Shown here: positions 1 to 9,625 of the stretch, piece after piece | How the letters are laid out: every line of letters starts with the position of its first letter | Numbering within the stretch: the first letter of the stretch is position 1 | Assembly: GCF_002288925.2 (NCBI RefSeq) | Contig: NW_022098031.1 | Span: 11,251,251 to 11,315,250 of the forward strand | Source: Delphinapterus leucas | Lineage: Eukaryota > Chordata > Mammalia > Artiodactyla > Monodontidae | DNA: 64,000 nt | Direction of reading: 5' to 3' | Notes under the pieces: generated by a model | The model's database searches: none | What the model was told of the DNA's origin: nothing | What the model saw: the letters and a program-made list of their open reading frames with translations, nothing else | Position numbers and translations under genes: made by a program

Positions 1-551
1 AAAAAACAACAACACACAACACGAGCTCTACAATGTTAACAAATTTTTAAGTGTTCTGTGTGGTATTGTTAACTATAGACATGATGGTGTGCAGTAGATC
101 TCTAGAACTTTTTCATCTTGCATGACTGAAACTTTATACCCGTTTAACAGCAACTCCTCATTTCCTCCTCCCCCAGCCCCTGGCAACCACCACTACTTTC
201 TGCTTCAATAAGTTGATTACTTTAGGTATCTCATACAAGTGGAATCATGCAGTGTTTGTCCTTCTGTGACTGACTTCTTTCACTTAGCATAATGTCTTCA
301 AGGTTTATCCATGTTGTAGCATATGACAGGATTTTCTCCTTTTTATGGCTAACAGTCCGTTGTATGTATATACTACATTTTATTTATCCATTTATCTGTC
401 AATGAACATTTGGGTTGTTTCCACCTCTTGGCTGGTGTGAATAATGCTGCAATGAACATGGGAGTGCAAATATCTCTTCAAGATACTGAGTTCAGTTTTT
501 TTGGATATGTACTCAGAAGTGGGATGGCTGGATCATATGGTAGTTTTATTT

Positions 552-675
552 GTTTATGTATTTTTCGGCCACACCACGTGGCATTCAGGATCTTAGTTCC
601 CCGACCAGGGATTGAGCCCCTGCCACCTGCAGTGGAAGCTTGGAATCCTAACCACTGGACCACCAGTGAATTCCC
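552..675 (-). mobile_element. CHR-type tRNA-derived SINE (short, older form)
   Basis: The complement shows the CHR core: a gggaattcac 5' end, a B-box-like GGTTC-type region and the 'ggccacaccacgtggc' segment, with the A/T-rich tail on the left. It is flanked by agttttattt (542-551) and agttctattt (676-685), a 10-bp target duplication with one mismatch. It inserted into the older L1 and is more diverged than the CHR-2 copies. Confidence 0.8.
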
Positions 676-821
676 AGTTCTATTTTTAATTTTATAAAAA
701 TTTCCATATTGTTTTCCATAGTAGCTACACCATTTTACATTGCCACCAAGAATGAATAAGGGTTCCGATTTCTCCATATCCTTGTCAGCACTTGTCATTT
801 TTTGTTTTTTGTATACTGGCT

Positions 822-1190
822 GCCTTCATCAGTTAAAGCTGCTGTAACAAAAATACCATAGACTGGGTGGCTTAAGTAGCAAACATTTATTTCTCACAAT
901 TCTGGAGGTTTAGCCAAGATAAGGGTGCTGCAGATTTGGTGTCTGGTGAGGGCCCATTTCCTGTTCATAGAAGGCTGCCTGGTCCCTGTGTCTTCACATG
1001 GCAGAGAGAGAGCTCTGTATTCTTCATTCCCTTGCAGTGGCACCAATCCCATAATAGGGGCTCTACCCCCATGACCTCATCCAAACCTAATTACTTCTCA
1101 AGTGCCCTGCCTTCAAAAATACTATCACAACAAGCATTAGGCTTCACCATATGAATTTGGGGGTACACAGACATTTAGTCCGTCGCAGTG
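822..1190 (-). mobile_element. MaLR LTR, MST/THE1-like, solo, minus strand
   Basis: The complement of the MST/THE1 LTR consensus is recognisable in order: 'gctgctgtaacaaaaatacca', 'actgggtggctta', 'ttctcacaattctgga', 'tggtgtctggtgagggccc', 'cttcacatggcagag', 'atgacctcatccaaacctaa' and the end near 'catatgaatttgggggtaca'. No internal retroviral sequence adjoins it, so it is a solo LTR. It lies inside the old L1. I could not settle an exact 5-bp target duplication. Confidence 0.85.
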
Positions 1191-1300
1191 GTCATTCTAA
1201 CACGATGATACAGTACTTCATCGTGGTTTTGATTTGCATTTCCCTGATGACTAGTGATGTTGAGCATCTTTTCATATAACTCTTGGATATTTATATATCT

Positions 1301-1319
1301 TTTTTTTTTTTTTTTTTTG
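1301..1319. repeat. Poly-T tract
   Basis: An uninterrupted run of T inside the old minus-strand L1. On the L1 sense strand it is an A-run. Confidence 0.9.
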
Positions 1320-2313
1320 TCCAAGGCTTTTACCCATTTTTAATCAGGTTATTATTAGGTTTTGTTTGTTTGCTTTTTGCTATTGAATTATAGGAGTTCC
1401 TTATATATATTAGAGATTAAGCCCTTGCCAGATATATAGTTGGCAAATATTTTCTCCCATTCGGTAGGTTGCCTTTTCACTCTATTGATTGTTTCCTTTG
1501 CTGTGAAGAAACTTTTTAGTTTGATGTATTTGTTTTTGCTTTTGTTGCCTATGCTTTCATTTGTCATATGGAAGAAGTCATTGCCAAGGCCAATATCATA
1601 AGGATTTTCCCCTATGTTTTTTTCCTAAGAGCTCTACAGTTTCAGGTCTTATGTTTAAGTCTTTAACCCATTTTGAGTTGATATTTTTGTATGGTGTCAG
1701 TGGTCTAGTTTCATTCTTTTGCATGTGGCTGTCCAATTTTCTCAACACCATTTGTTAAAAAGACTATTCTTTCTCCATTGTGAATTCTTGGCACCTTTGT
1801 TGAAGAGCGGTTGACCATATATGCATGGGTTTATTTCTGTTCCATTGGTCTGTTTATCTTTATGCCAGTATCATACTGTTTTGCCTGCCATAACTTTGTA
1901 ATATATTTTGAAACTAGAAACTGTGGTGCCATCTTTGTTCCTTTTCAGGATTGTTTTGGCTATTTGAGGTCCTTTGTGCTTTTATATGAATTTCAGGATT
2001 GTTTTTTCTATATCTATAACAAAATGCCATTGGGATTTTATTAGGGATTGATTGCACTGAATCTGTAGATTGCTTTGGGTAGGGTGGCCATTTTAACAAT
2101 GTCTTCTAATCCATGACTGTAGGATGTTTTACCGTTTATTTGTGTCTTCTTTAATTTTTTTCAGCAATGTATTATAGTTTTCAGTGTATAAGTTCTTCAT
2201 CTCCTTTAAGTTTATTCTTATTTTATTTTCGATGCTATTATAAATGGAATTGCTTTCTTAATTTCTGTTTTGGATTGTTCATTGTTAGTGTATAAAAATA
2301 CAGCTGATTTTTT

Positions 2314-2520
2314 TTGTGTGTGTGTGGTATGCGGGCCTCTCACCGCTGCGCCCCCCCCCCCACCGCTGCGGAGCACAGGCTCTGGACGCGCAGGCCCAGC
2401 GGCCATGGCCCATGGGCCCAGCCACTCCGTGGCACGCGGGATCCTCCCAGACTGGGGCACGAACCTGCGTCCTTCGCATCGGCAGGCGGACTCCCAACCA
2501 CTGAGCCACCAGGGAAGCCC
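2314..2520 (-). mobile_element. CHR-2-type cetacean SINE, minus strand
   Basis: A full-length CHR-2-type SINE in reverse: tail on the left, gcgggcctct-type 3' end, 'cggagcacaggctc', and the 5' end ccaccagggaagcccc on the right. It is bounded by a perfect 13-bp target duplication, cagctgatttttt, at 2301-2313 and 2521-2533, so it inserted into the old L1. It has an unusual C-run at about 2350-2361 and a GT-rich tail. Confidence 0.95.
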
Positions 2521-3282
2521 CAGCTGATTTTTTAGGTTGATTTTTTTTATCCTACAACTTTGCTGAATTCGTTATTAGTTCTAACAGGTTTTTTGTGCAA
2601 TCTTTAGAGTTTTCTATATGTAAAATCATGTCATCTATGAACAGAGATAATTTTACTTCTTTTCTTTTCATTTGGAGGACTCTCGTTTCTTCTTCTTGCC
2701 TAATTGTCTTGGCTAGGCCTTTCAGTACTGTGTTGAATAGAAGTGGCAGGAGTGGGCATCCTTGTCTTGTTACTGATCTTAAGAAAAAAACTTTCAGTTT
2801 TTCATCTGTGAGTATGATGGCTATGGGCTATTTATATATGGCACTTTTTATGTTGAGGTAATTTCCTGCTATCCACAGTTTTTTTAGTGTTTTTATCATG
2901 AAGTGGTGTTGAATTAATCAAATGTGCTTTTTTTAAAAAACATCTATTGAGGTATCTTGTGATTTTTAAGCTTTGTTTTGTTAATGTGGTGTATCATATT
3001 GATTGGTTTTTGTATGTTGAACCATACCAAGGATAAATCTCACTTGTTCATGGTATATGATCCCCACTGATAGTGCTGTTGAATTCAATTTGCTAGTATT
3101 TTGTTGAGGATTTTCACATCTATATTCATCAGGGATATTGTTTTGTAGTTTTCTTCTCTTGTGGTATCTTCTGGCTTTAGTATCAGAGTAATGCTGGTCT
3201 CATAAAATGAGATTGAAAGTATTTCCTCCTCTTCAATTTTTTGGAAGAGTTTAAGGAGGATTGGTGTTCATTATTGGTTAGC

Positions 3283-3375
3283 AGACATTTGGTCCTGTTC
3301 AAAACATGCAGAAGACATTTGGTTCCTGTCAAAAGGTCCATGAGACATTTGGTCGATAAGCCATTTGGTCCATGA
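3283..3375. repeat. 30-bp-period tandem array within the old L1
   Basis: The string agacatttggt begins at 3283, 3313 and 3343, an exact 30-bp spacing. Units 1 and 2 also share cctg-tcaaaa after it. A further catttggtcc lies at 3362. The array sits where L1 ORF2 sequence of very roughly 0.25 kb would be expected. Recognisable L1 resumes at about 3376 (aatgtctcctctt). Unit 1 is loosely similar to the L1 phrase 'ccatctggtcctgg', so it could be a local expansion of L1 sequence or a foreign insert. Confidence 0.7.
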
Positions 3376-4101
3376 CAAAATGTCTCCTCTTTTCATTTCT
3401 GATTTTATTTATTTGAGTCTTCTTTCTTTTATTTATAGTTAGTTTAACTAAACTTTTGTCAATTTTGTTGATTTTTTTAAAAAAAACTCAGTTTCATCAT
3501 TTTTTCTATTTTCCGTTTCATTTATTTCTGCTCTAATCTATATTATTTCCTTTCTTCTGCTCACTTTACGTTTATTTGGGTCTTCTTTTTCTAGTTCCTT
3601 GAGGTGTAGATTTAGGTTGTTTATTTGAGATCTTTCTACTTTTGCAATGTATTTATTGCTATAAAATTCCCTCTTAGTACTGCTTTTGCTGCATCCCATA
3701 AGTTTTGGTATGTTGTGTGTTTTTTTTCCACTTAAGATATTTTCTAATGTCCTTTTTGATCTTCTGTTTGGATTTCTAGCCATTATTGAAAGCAGGGTAT
3801 TGAAATCGCCTATCATTTTGTTACTGTCTATCTCCCTCTTCAGTTTGGTCAATAGTTGCCTTATGTATTTCGGTGTCCTGATGTTGAGTGCATATATATT
3901 TATAATTATCATATCTACCTGGTAATTTGACCCTTCTATCATTATGAAATGTCTTTTTGTCTTGTGATAGGTTTTGACTTAAAATGTATTTTGTCTGATG
4001 TAAGTATGGCCATCTCTGCCCTTTTGGTTCGCATTTGCATGGGATATTTTTTCCATCCTTTCACTTTCAGCCTATGTGGTGTTTAAATCTAAAGTGAGTC
4101 T

Positions 4102-4542
4102 CTTCATGAATGGATCTAGAGAGTGTCATACAGAGTGAAGTAAGTCATAAAGAGAAAAGCAGATATTGAATAATAACGCATGTATGTGGAATCTAGAAAA
4201 ATGGTACAGATGATCTTATTTGCAAAGCAGTAATAGAGACCTAGACATAGAGAACAAACGTATGGATACCAAGGGGGAAAGGGGTGGGGTGGCAGGAACT
4301 GGGAGATGGGGATTGACACATATACATATTGATACTATGTATAAAATAGACAACTGATGGGAACATACTGTATAGCACAGGGAACTCTATCTAATGCACT
4401 GTGGTAACCTAAATGGGAGGGAAGTCCAAAAGGGAGGGGATATCTGTATGTGTATGGCCGATTCATTTTGTTGTGCAGTGGAGGCTAACACAACATTGTA
4501 AAGCAACCATACTCTAATAAAAATTAATAAAAAATAAAAAAT
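4102..4542 (+). mobile_element. 5'-truncated L1 3' end, plus strand, nested in the older L1
   Basis: This is the L1 3' terminal region in sense orientation: 'gtcatacagagtgaagtaag', 'atggtacagatga', 'actgtatagcacagggaact', then an A-rich tail ending aaaaataaaaaat. It is flanked by an 11-bp target duplication, aaagtgagtct, at 4091-4101 and 4543-4553. The host L1 resumes in register after the second copy. The length of about 440 bp implies 5' truncation near the end of ORF2. Confidence 0.92.
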
Positions 4543-4690
4543 AAAGTGAGTCTTTTGTAGACAGTATATAGATTTTTTAAAAAATCCATTCAGCCACTCT
4601 ATGTCCTTTGACTGGGGAGTTTAATCCATTTACATTTTAAGTAATTATTGATAGGGAAGGACTTGCTATTAATATTTTAAAACTATTTTC

Positions 4691-4915
4691 TGTCTTTTTA
4701 TTTATTTATTTTTATTTATTGAGGTATAGTTGTTTTACAGTGTTGTGTTAGTTTCTACTGTACAGCAAAGTGGAGTTCCTTGTGCTATACAGCAGATTCT
4801 CATTAGTTATCTATTTTATACATATTAGTCCCAATCTCCCAGTTCATCCCACCCCACGTTTTCCCCCCTTGGTGTCTATATGTTTGTTTGTTCTCTATGT
4901 CTGTGTCTCTTTTTC
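4691..4915 (-). mobile_element. L1 3' end fragment, minus strand
   Basis: The complement matches a cetartiodactyl-type L1 3'UTR: 'ttgaggtatagttg', 'tacagtgttgtgttagtttc', 'tgctatacagcagattctca', 'ccccttggtgtctatatg'. The tail is the TTTA-rich stretch at its left edge. It abuts the end of the old L1. The target duplication is unclear. Confidence 0.8.
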
Positions 4916-5064
4916 AAGGGATGTGATAAGTTCCCTTCTACGCTTAGTGACCAGTTCAGTTCTCGGATCCAAACCTTAGAAGAGGCAATTTTGTCAGAGA
5001 AGAAAAAAACAACCAGTAAGGAAGGAAGGAAAGACCTAGACATCATGATATTATAAGGGAAGTT

Positions 5065-5415
5065 TGAAAATACTGAGGCTGTTTTGCTTGGAGAAGAGAG
5101 TATTTGTGGATTATTATAGTTGTCTTCAAATAGTTGAAGTTTGGGGTAGAAAATTGATTTTTCTATATAGTTGCAAGTATGAATATTCAAGTAAATAAAC
5201 TAAATGAATAGGGGGATATATTTTGGCTGAATATATGGGAGGAATTTCATCTTCTCTCTGAAAATGGCAAGAACTACTTCTTGAGAGAAATGCTCCAAAT
5301 ATTATCATGAGAGACACTTATAGGAGATTTTATAAGAAGGAATCATACATTCAATAAAGGGTTGAATTAAGTGGCTTCTAAGTTTGCTTTCAGCTACAAA
5401 ATTATGCTTCTAAGA
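5065..5415 (+). mobile_element. Ancient CR1/L3-like LINE 3' end (decayed)
   Basis: The order of features follows the CR1/L3 3' region: 'cttggagaagagag', 'atagttgtcttcaaatagtt', then 'gggttgaattaagtggcttc' with 'tttcagctacaaaattatgc'. The middle is strongly diverged and has indels. The call rests on remembered consensus and the co-linear order of motifs. Confidence 0.5.
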
Positions 5416-6436
5416 GCCATCGTTTCAGATTTTTCAGTTTCCTAAATTATGCTGTTCCACACTTCAGTTTGTTTAAATCAAGGCACACTTGTGATGTGAA
5501 GCAAGATGTATGCACTTGCTACAGTTGCAAGTTCTGCGGACGCCCAGCAGGATCAATTTGGATTCAGGCTGACACTATGCTCCTCTTCTGCAATCAAGTT
5601 CAAATGCAGACAGCAGTGAGCTGGCAACAGAACAGCACATGGAGTTTCAGTTCCTCTCAGGGAATAGAGGACATGCCACCAAACAGTTGGCTTCAATTAA
5701 TAGAGCTGCTGCTGCCAGGGGAAAACAGAGAGAAGTAATCAAACCACCAAGGAAGCAATGACAGGTAGATGGGGGTCAGTCTCGGAGTCCTCTGGAACCT
5801 CTCCAGAGAACAGTCCCACTAGGCCACCACAGGGAAGATTAATTGAAAAGAAGAGCAATAAAGCACTGCATATTCTGTAGGTGTATCTGTCTCTGGCAAA
5901 ACTGACTTCCCTCTCAAAGCTTTAAAGCACAGTGAACAGAAGGGGAATACAGAGAAGGAGGTTTCTACTTAATAAGATGACAACAGAGATGTGCTTGAGA
6001 TAATGACTTCCAAGTTGTGAATGAGGCTCTAAAACTCCTGAGCAGAGCCCATTGGACTGCACTTTGACTGTCCCCGAGTGCTTTGGAGCCTTGCTGCCTC
6101 CATGCCTGCTGGATCACACGCACGTCTGATTCATTGGCTGAAGTTGGCCTTCAGCACCGCCTCCCTCCCTCTCTTTTTAAGAGCAGTGACGAAAGGGAAT
6201 GTTCTCTTAGCACAAGGCCAAGAACAGGCTGTTTTAAAAGCATTATGAGTTGATTTTAATAGAATGGGAAGAATGGTCGAGGAGGAAGACAGATCAGAAC
6301 ATCTTTGGTCAGCAGCTGCTTTAATTTATTTCGTATTAATGCAGTTCTCTTCAGAGCCCCTGATTGCAGTAACATTTCCAAAAATCATTTTCCCCCCCTC
6401 GGGGCGATCCCATTCAACCAAAGCACACAAGGGCAT
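5416..6436. other. Unassigned sequence, no gene seen
   Basis: I recognise no repeat or exon here. The frames at 5469-5738 and 6264-6592 have no family features and start or end without splice or promoter context. The second runs into the following LTR. Confidence 0.5.
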
Positions 6437-6815
6437 TGTCTTAATCCATTTGGGCTGCTACAAGAAAATACCACAGACTGGGTGACTTACAAAGAACAGA
6501 AATTATTTCTCACAGTTCTGGAGGCTGGAAAGTCCAAGATCAGAGTGCCAGCAAGATTGAGGTCTGATGAAGGCCCTATTTCCGGTTCATAGCTGGTGCC
6601 TTCTTACTGAGTGGAGAAAGGCTAGGGATCTCCGACATGGTGGAAAAGGGTGAGAATCTCTCTGGAGCTTCTTTCATAAGGCACTAAGCTCATTTGTGAG
6701 GGTCCCCCCGCAGGACTACAGTACCTCCCAAACCCCATCTCCTCACACCATCACACTGAGGAATAGGATCTCAGCACATGAATTTTGGGGGGACACAAAC
6801 ATACAGATCGTAGCA
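6437..6815 (-). mobile_element. MaLR LTR, MST-like, solo, minus strand
   Basis: It runs from tgtcttaatccatttgggct to ...catacagatcgtagca, bounded by the expected tg...ca. 'accacagactgggtgactta', 'ttctcacagttctggaggct' and 'attttggggggacacaaaca' match the complement of MST LTRs. Flanking gggca (6431-6435) and gggct (6816-6820) may be a decayed 5-bp target duplication. No internal region is present. Confidence 0.88.
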
Positions 6816-6820
6816 GGGCT

Positions 6821-6890
6821 GGTGACTTAGGAGCTATGTCAGGTGGTTCTCAGGTGGTGACTTAGGAGCTATGTCAGGTGGTTCTCAGGT
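6821..6890. repeat. Exact tandem duplication, 2 x 35 bp
   Basis: The 35-bp unit beginning ggtgacttaggagctatgtc occupies 6821-6855 and again 6856-6890 without a mismatch, directly after the 3' boundary of the MST-like LTR. Perfect identity points to a recent duplication. Confidence 0.95.
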
Positions 6891-8286
6891 GGTTATCTCC
6901 CTTGAAAAATAATTAAATAATTACCAAGCCATAACTCCACAAACCTGATATGCTAGATAAGTACCTTCTCTATTATTTGTGATTAATATTACAAAGAGTG
7001 TGTGAACCTGTGAATAAAATGCTTAGTTATCTTCTGAGTCTGATGACTCCTCACTTAGTCTTGGCTGTAACTAAACCTCGTGCTACCGTAGATGAAATAT
7101 AGGAAGGTTCTGACTCCATTTGGCTAGCATCACCGTGAAGCCACAAAGCACTCCCATGTTCCCAAGGGGTCTCAAGTACAGAACTCCATTCCTGTCACAT
7201 TGCCCTTTCAGGGAACTCAGGTATTCAGGAATACCCTTTTGTAAAACTTGATTGGCAAACACAAGAATTTCTGATCACTTGTATTGGGATAATTAGAAGC
7301 AGTAGAAAATAAGGATTGAGAATAGAAAATAAAGGAAAGCAAGCAAGTTTTTGAGGAGAATCAGAAGTTTGGGGGGGAGATTCAGGAATATAAGAAAACA
7401 TAAACTAGGCTTATGTTGCCTATAATCTAATACCTTTTGTGAGGACAGAAGAGAGTATGAACTTTGACCTGCAAGACATTTTCAAAATTAGAGATGATGC
7501 CCCTCTCTAAAATAAAACTGACTTCCTGTATTCTGATCACAGTGAAAGAAAACTTTCAAGACCCCACGAGATGGAGAACTATTTGTTTTTCTGGCTTATT
7601 TCCTTGACCATTTTTTATTATGAAAGGCAGGGCTAAGCTAAAGTCAGATGTTATGCCCATTGCTTCTCTCCCTCTGCCAATGAAAGAACTCATGCCTGTC
7701 ATAGTACAGAGTTCCTGACCTGACATGGCTTCCTTCCCAAAGAGGCAGACACCAAGGAGCTGGTCTACTACCCATAACTTAAGCCCTGAAGACATGGTGG
7801 AGCTATTATTTCAAAGGGGGAGATCTTCCAGACAGAACTTGAAGGCTCTTGGTCACATCACAACCTCCTTACCTCATTTATCATAGGTTCAAAGGTGACA
7901 TCTAGCCACCTTTTTTCCCCTTAGAATCCCAGGAGGCAAACGGTTAGAATTAACAAAAGGGCTTTGCACTAGATTCTGCCCGAATGTGTTATTTTCTCCT
8001 CCCTTAGTATGGTCCATCTTCTGGGAAAGAGGCACTCAGACCTCGGGTAATTTCCTTAAGAATAACAGATGATAGTCACACCCTCCTAATTTTATGAGCT
8101 GCTCAGGAGAAGAAAACAATATGCACGGAATATGAGGAGATCTTTAAGATCATGACATAATGCTGTTTTATTTTTCTGTTATAGAAATGTACTAAGTGTC
8201 CATAGTGTAATATTTTGGAAATGTAGAAAAACATAGAAGAAGAAAATAAAATTACCCACACCACCACCATTTAAGAGGAGTCAGTC
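6891..8286. other. Unassigned sequence, no gene seen
   Basis: No repeat family, splice-bounded exon or RNA gene is recognisable. The minus frame at 7556-7795 shows no domain. Confidence 0.5.
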
Positions 8287-8453
8287 AGAGTTGAATCCTG
8301 CCCTTGGCCTGTTTTTGTACACCCAAAGGGTTGTAAACACCTTCACCTTGTGCATGTGCAAAGAGGAACATGCAGCCGAAACCTTTTGGGGACCACAAAG
8401 CCTAAAATATTTACCATCTAGCCCTTTATAGAACATTTTTGCTGACCCTTGAT
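8287..8453 (-). mobile_element. hAT-Charlie-type MER DNA transposon remnant
   Basis: The phrases 'cctgtttttgtac', 'agggttgtaaa', 'accacaaagcctaaaatatt', 'taccatctagccctttatag' and the terminal 'tttgctgacccttg' are the complement of a non-autonomous hAT-Charlie element that begins cagggtcrgcaaac. The left terminus is eroded and has no clear 8-bp duplication. Confidence 0.65.
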
Positions 8454-8624
8454 CCAGAAGTAACCACTATTATTTTGGTGCCTTTTCCCCCCAATCTCTA
8501 TCAAGTACTTTACAGACTTTTAAGAAAAAAAAATCTGTGCTGTTATTCTCTATGGTTTTGTATTGGCTTCCCACCACCTACTTTAATATTACATCATGAG
8601 CATTTCCCAATGTCATTAAAGTTT

Positions 8625-8833
8625 ATTTATCTATTTATTAATTTTTAAAGATTTTTTTTGATATGGACCATTTTTAAAGTCTTTATTGAATTTTTTACAA
8701 TATTGCTTCTGTTTTATGTTTTGGTTTTTTGGCCGAGAGGCATGTGGGATTTTAGCTTCCAAGTCAGGGATCGAACCTGTACCCCCTGCATTGGAAGGTG
8801 AAGTCTTAACCACTGGACTGCCAGGGAAGTCCC
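8625..8833 (-). mobile_element. CHR-type SINE, longer older form, minus strand
   Basis: The right part is the tRNA-derived end in reverse ('aaccactggactgccaggga', 'agtccc'). The left part has the 3' segment 'aaagtctttattgaattttt' and 'acaatattgcttctgtttta'. A short duplication taaagttt flanks it at 8617-8624 and 8834-8841. Confidence 0.82.
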
Positions 8834-8964
8834 TAAAGTTTTTTAAAATCAAAGTCCATTGTAAGTATACAAGGCAAATGTAAACAGCTACCTTTATGGA
8901 ATAGGACTCAGTGGTTAGTCCTATTTCCCCTAGAGTTCAAAAATTTCAAAGGATGTGCATGTGT

Positions 8965-9240
8965 TCATATTTTCAAAATTTTTTGTGTTAAAATACACAT
9001 AACATAAGTTTTACCATCTTAAGAATTTTTAAGTGTATGATTCAGTGGCATTAAGTAGACTCACATTGTTGTGCAGCCATCACTACCACTCTTCTCATCT
9101 TGCAAAACTGAAACTCCATATCCATTAAACAATAGCTCCTTACTCTTTTCTCCCTCTCTAAAAACATGATTTTTAGTAGCTATATAATATTTATTTTGGC
9201 TTTATGCTTTCTGGATTTTTTCATTTGGTGTACATTTCTC
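8965..9240 (-). mobile_element. L1 3'UTR fragment, minus strand
   Basis: 'taaaatacacataacataag', 'ttaccatcttaag', 'ttgtgcagccatcactacca', 'cttgcaaaactgaaactcca' and 'aacaatagctcctta' form the complement of an old L1 3'UTR. It decays at the right side. Confidence 0.75.
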
Positions 9241-9439
9241 TGTCAACATGGGGAATAAAAGTGTTTCGTTGAGCCTTGCTTTTGAGTTAATGAAGGGAAA
9301 GTAACACAAATGTTGCAGAAAAACTGTCAACAGTGCTTATGACAGTAAATTTTAAAATTGTGGTTTATGCTAAAAGATCATTCATAATTCAACTAAAGGT
9401 AAGTTTGCAGTTTAACAGAAAATTTTAGAAATATGGTTA

Positions 9440-9625
9440 AAATTCTGGCCCTGTGATATATTGACCGAGGATTTTAGAATTATTCACTTTGAGTCTCAGT
9501 GTTCTTATCTGAAAATGAAGGGTAAGAAAACTGATAGGGTTGATGTGATATTTAAATAAGATAAAGTATGTGAAAATCATTTAAAATTAATGTAATACAA
9601 GTATTAGTTATTATTATGTTATAAA
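9440..9625 (+). mobile_element. MIR SINE (decayed)
   Basis: 'gagtctcagtgttcttatct gaaaatga' followed by a 'gggttgatgtgatatttaaa' element matches the second half of MIR (cctcagtttcctcatctgtaaaatg ... gttgtgaggattaaa). The 5' half is weak. Confidence 0.5.

Larger units (their letters stand above)
1..4690 (-). mobile_element. Old L1 LINE (L1MA-like), minus strand, multiply interrupted
   Basis: The plus strand reads as the complement of an L1, running from the 3'UTR (about 1-400) back through ORF2 towards the endonuclease region (about 3540-4090, 4554-4690). The minus-strand frame at 3538-3942 carries endonuclease-type text (IINIY, GDFN) joined to downstream ORF2 text across a deletion. Many stops and frameshifts make it a dead copy. 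It is broken by SINEs at 552-675 and 2314-2520, an MST-type LTR at 822-1190, a 30-bp-period array at 3283-3375 and a plus-strand L1 3' end at 4102-4542. The 3' end lies at or beyond the window edge. The element is clear; the subfamily is a guess. Confidence 0.9.

Noticed and set aside
3283..3385. agacatttggtc ... gacaaaatgtct as terminal inverted repeats of a MITE
   Set aside because: The right-hand aatgtctcctctt belongs to the host L1, so the inverted terminus is probably coincidental. I kept only the 30-bp array as a finding.
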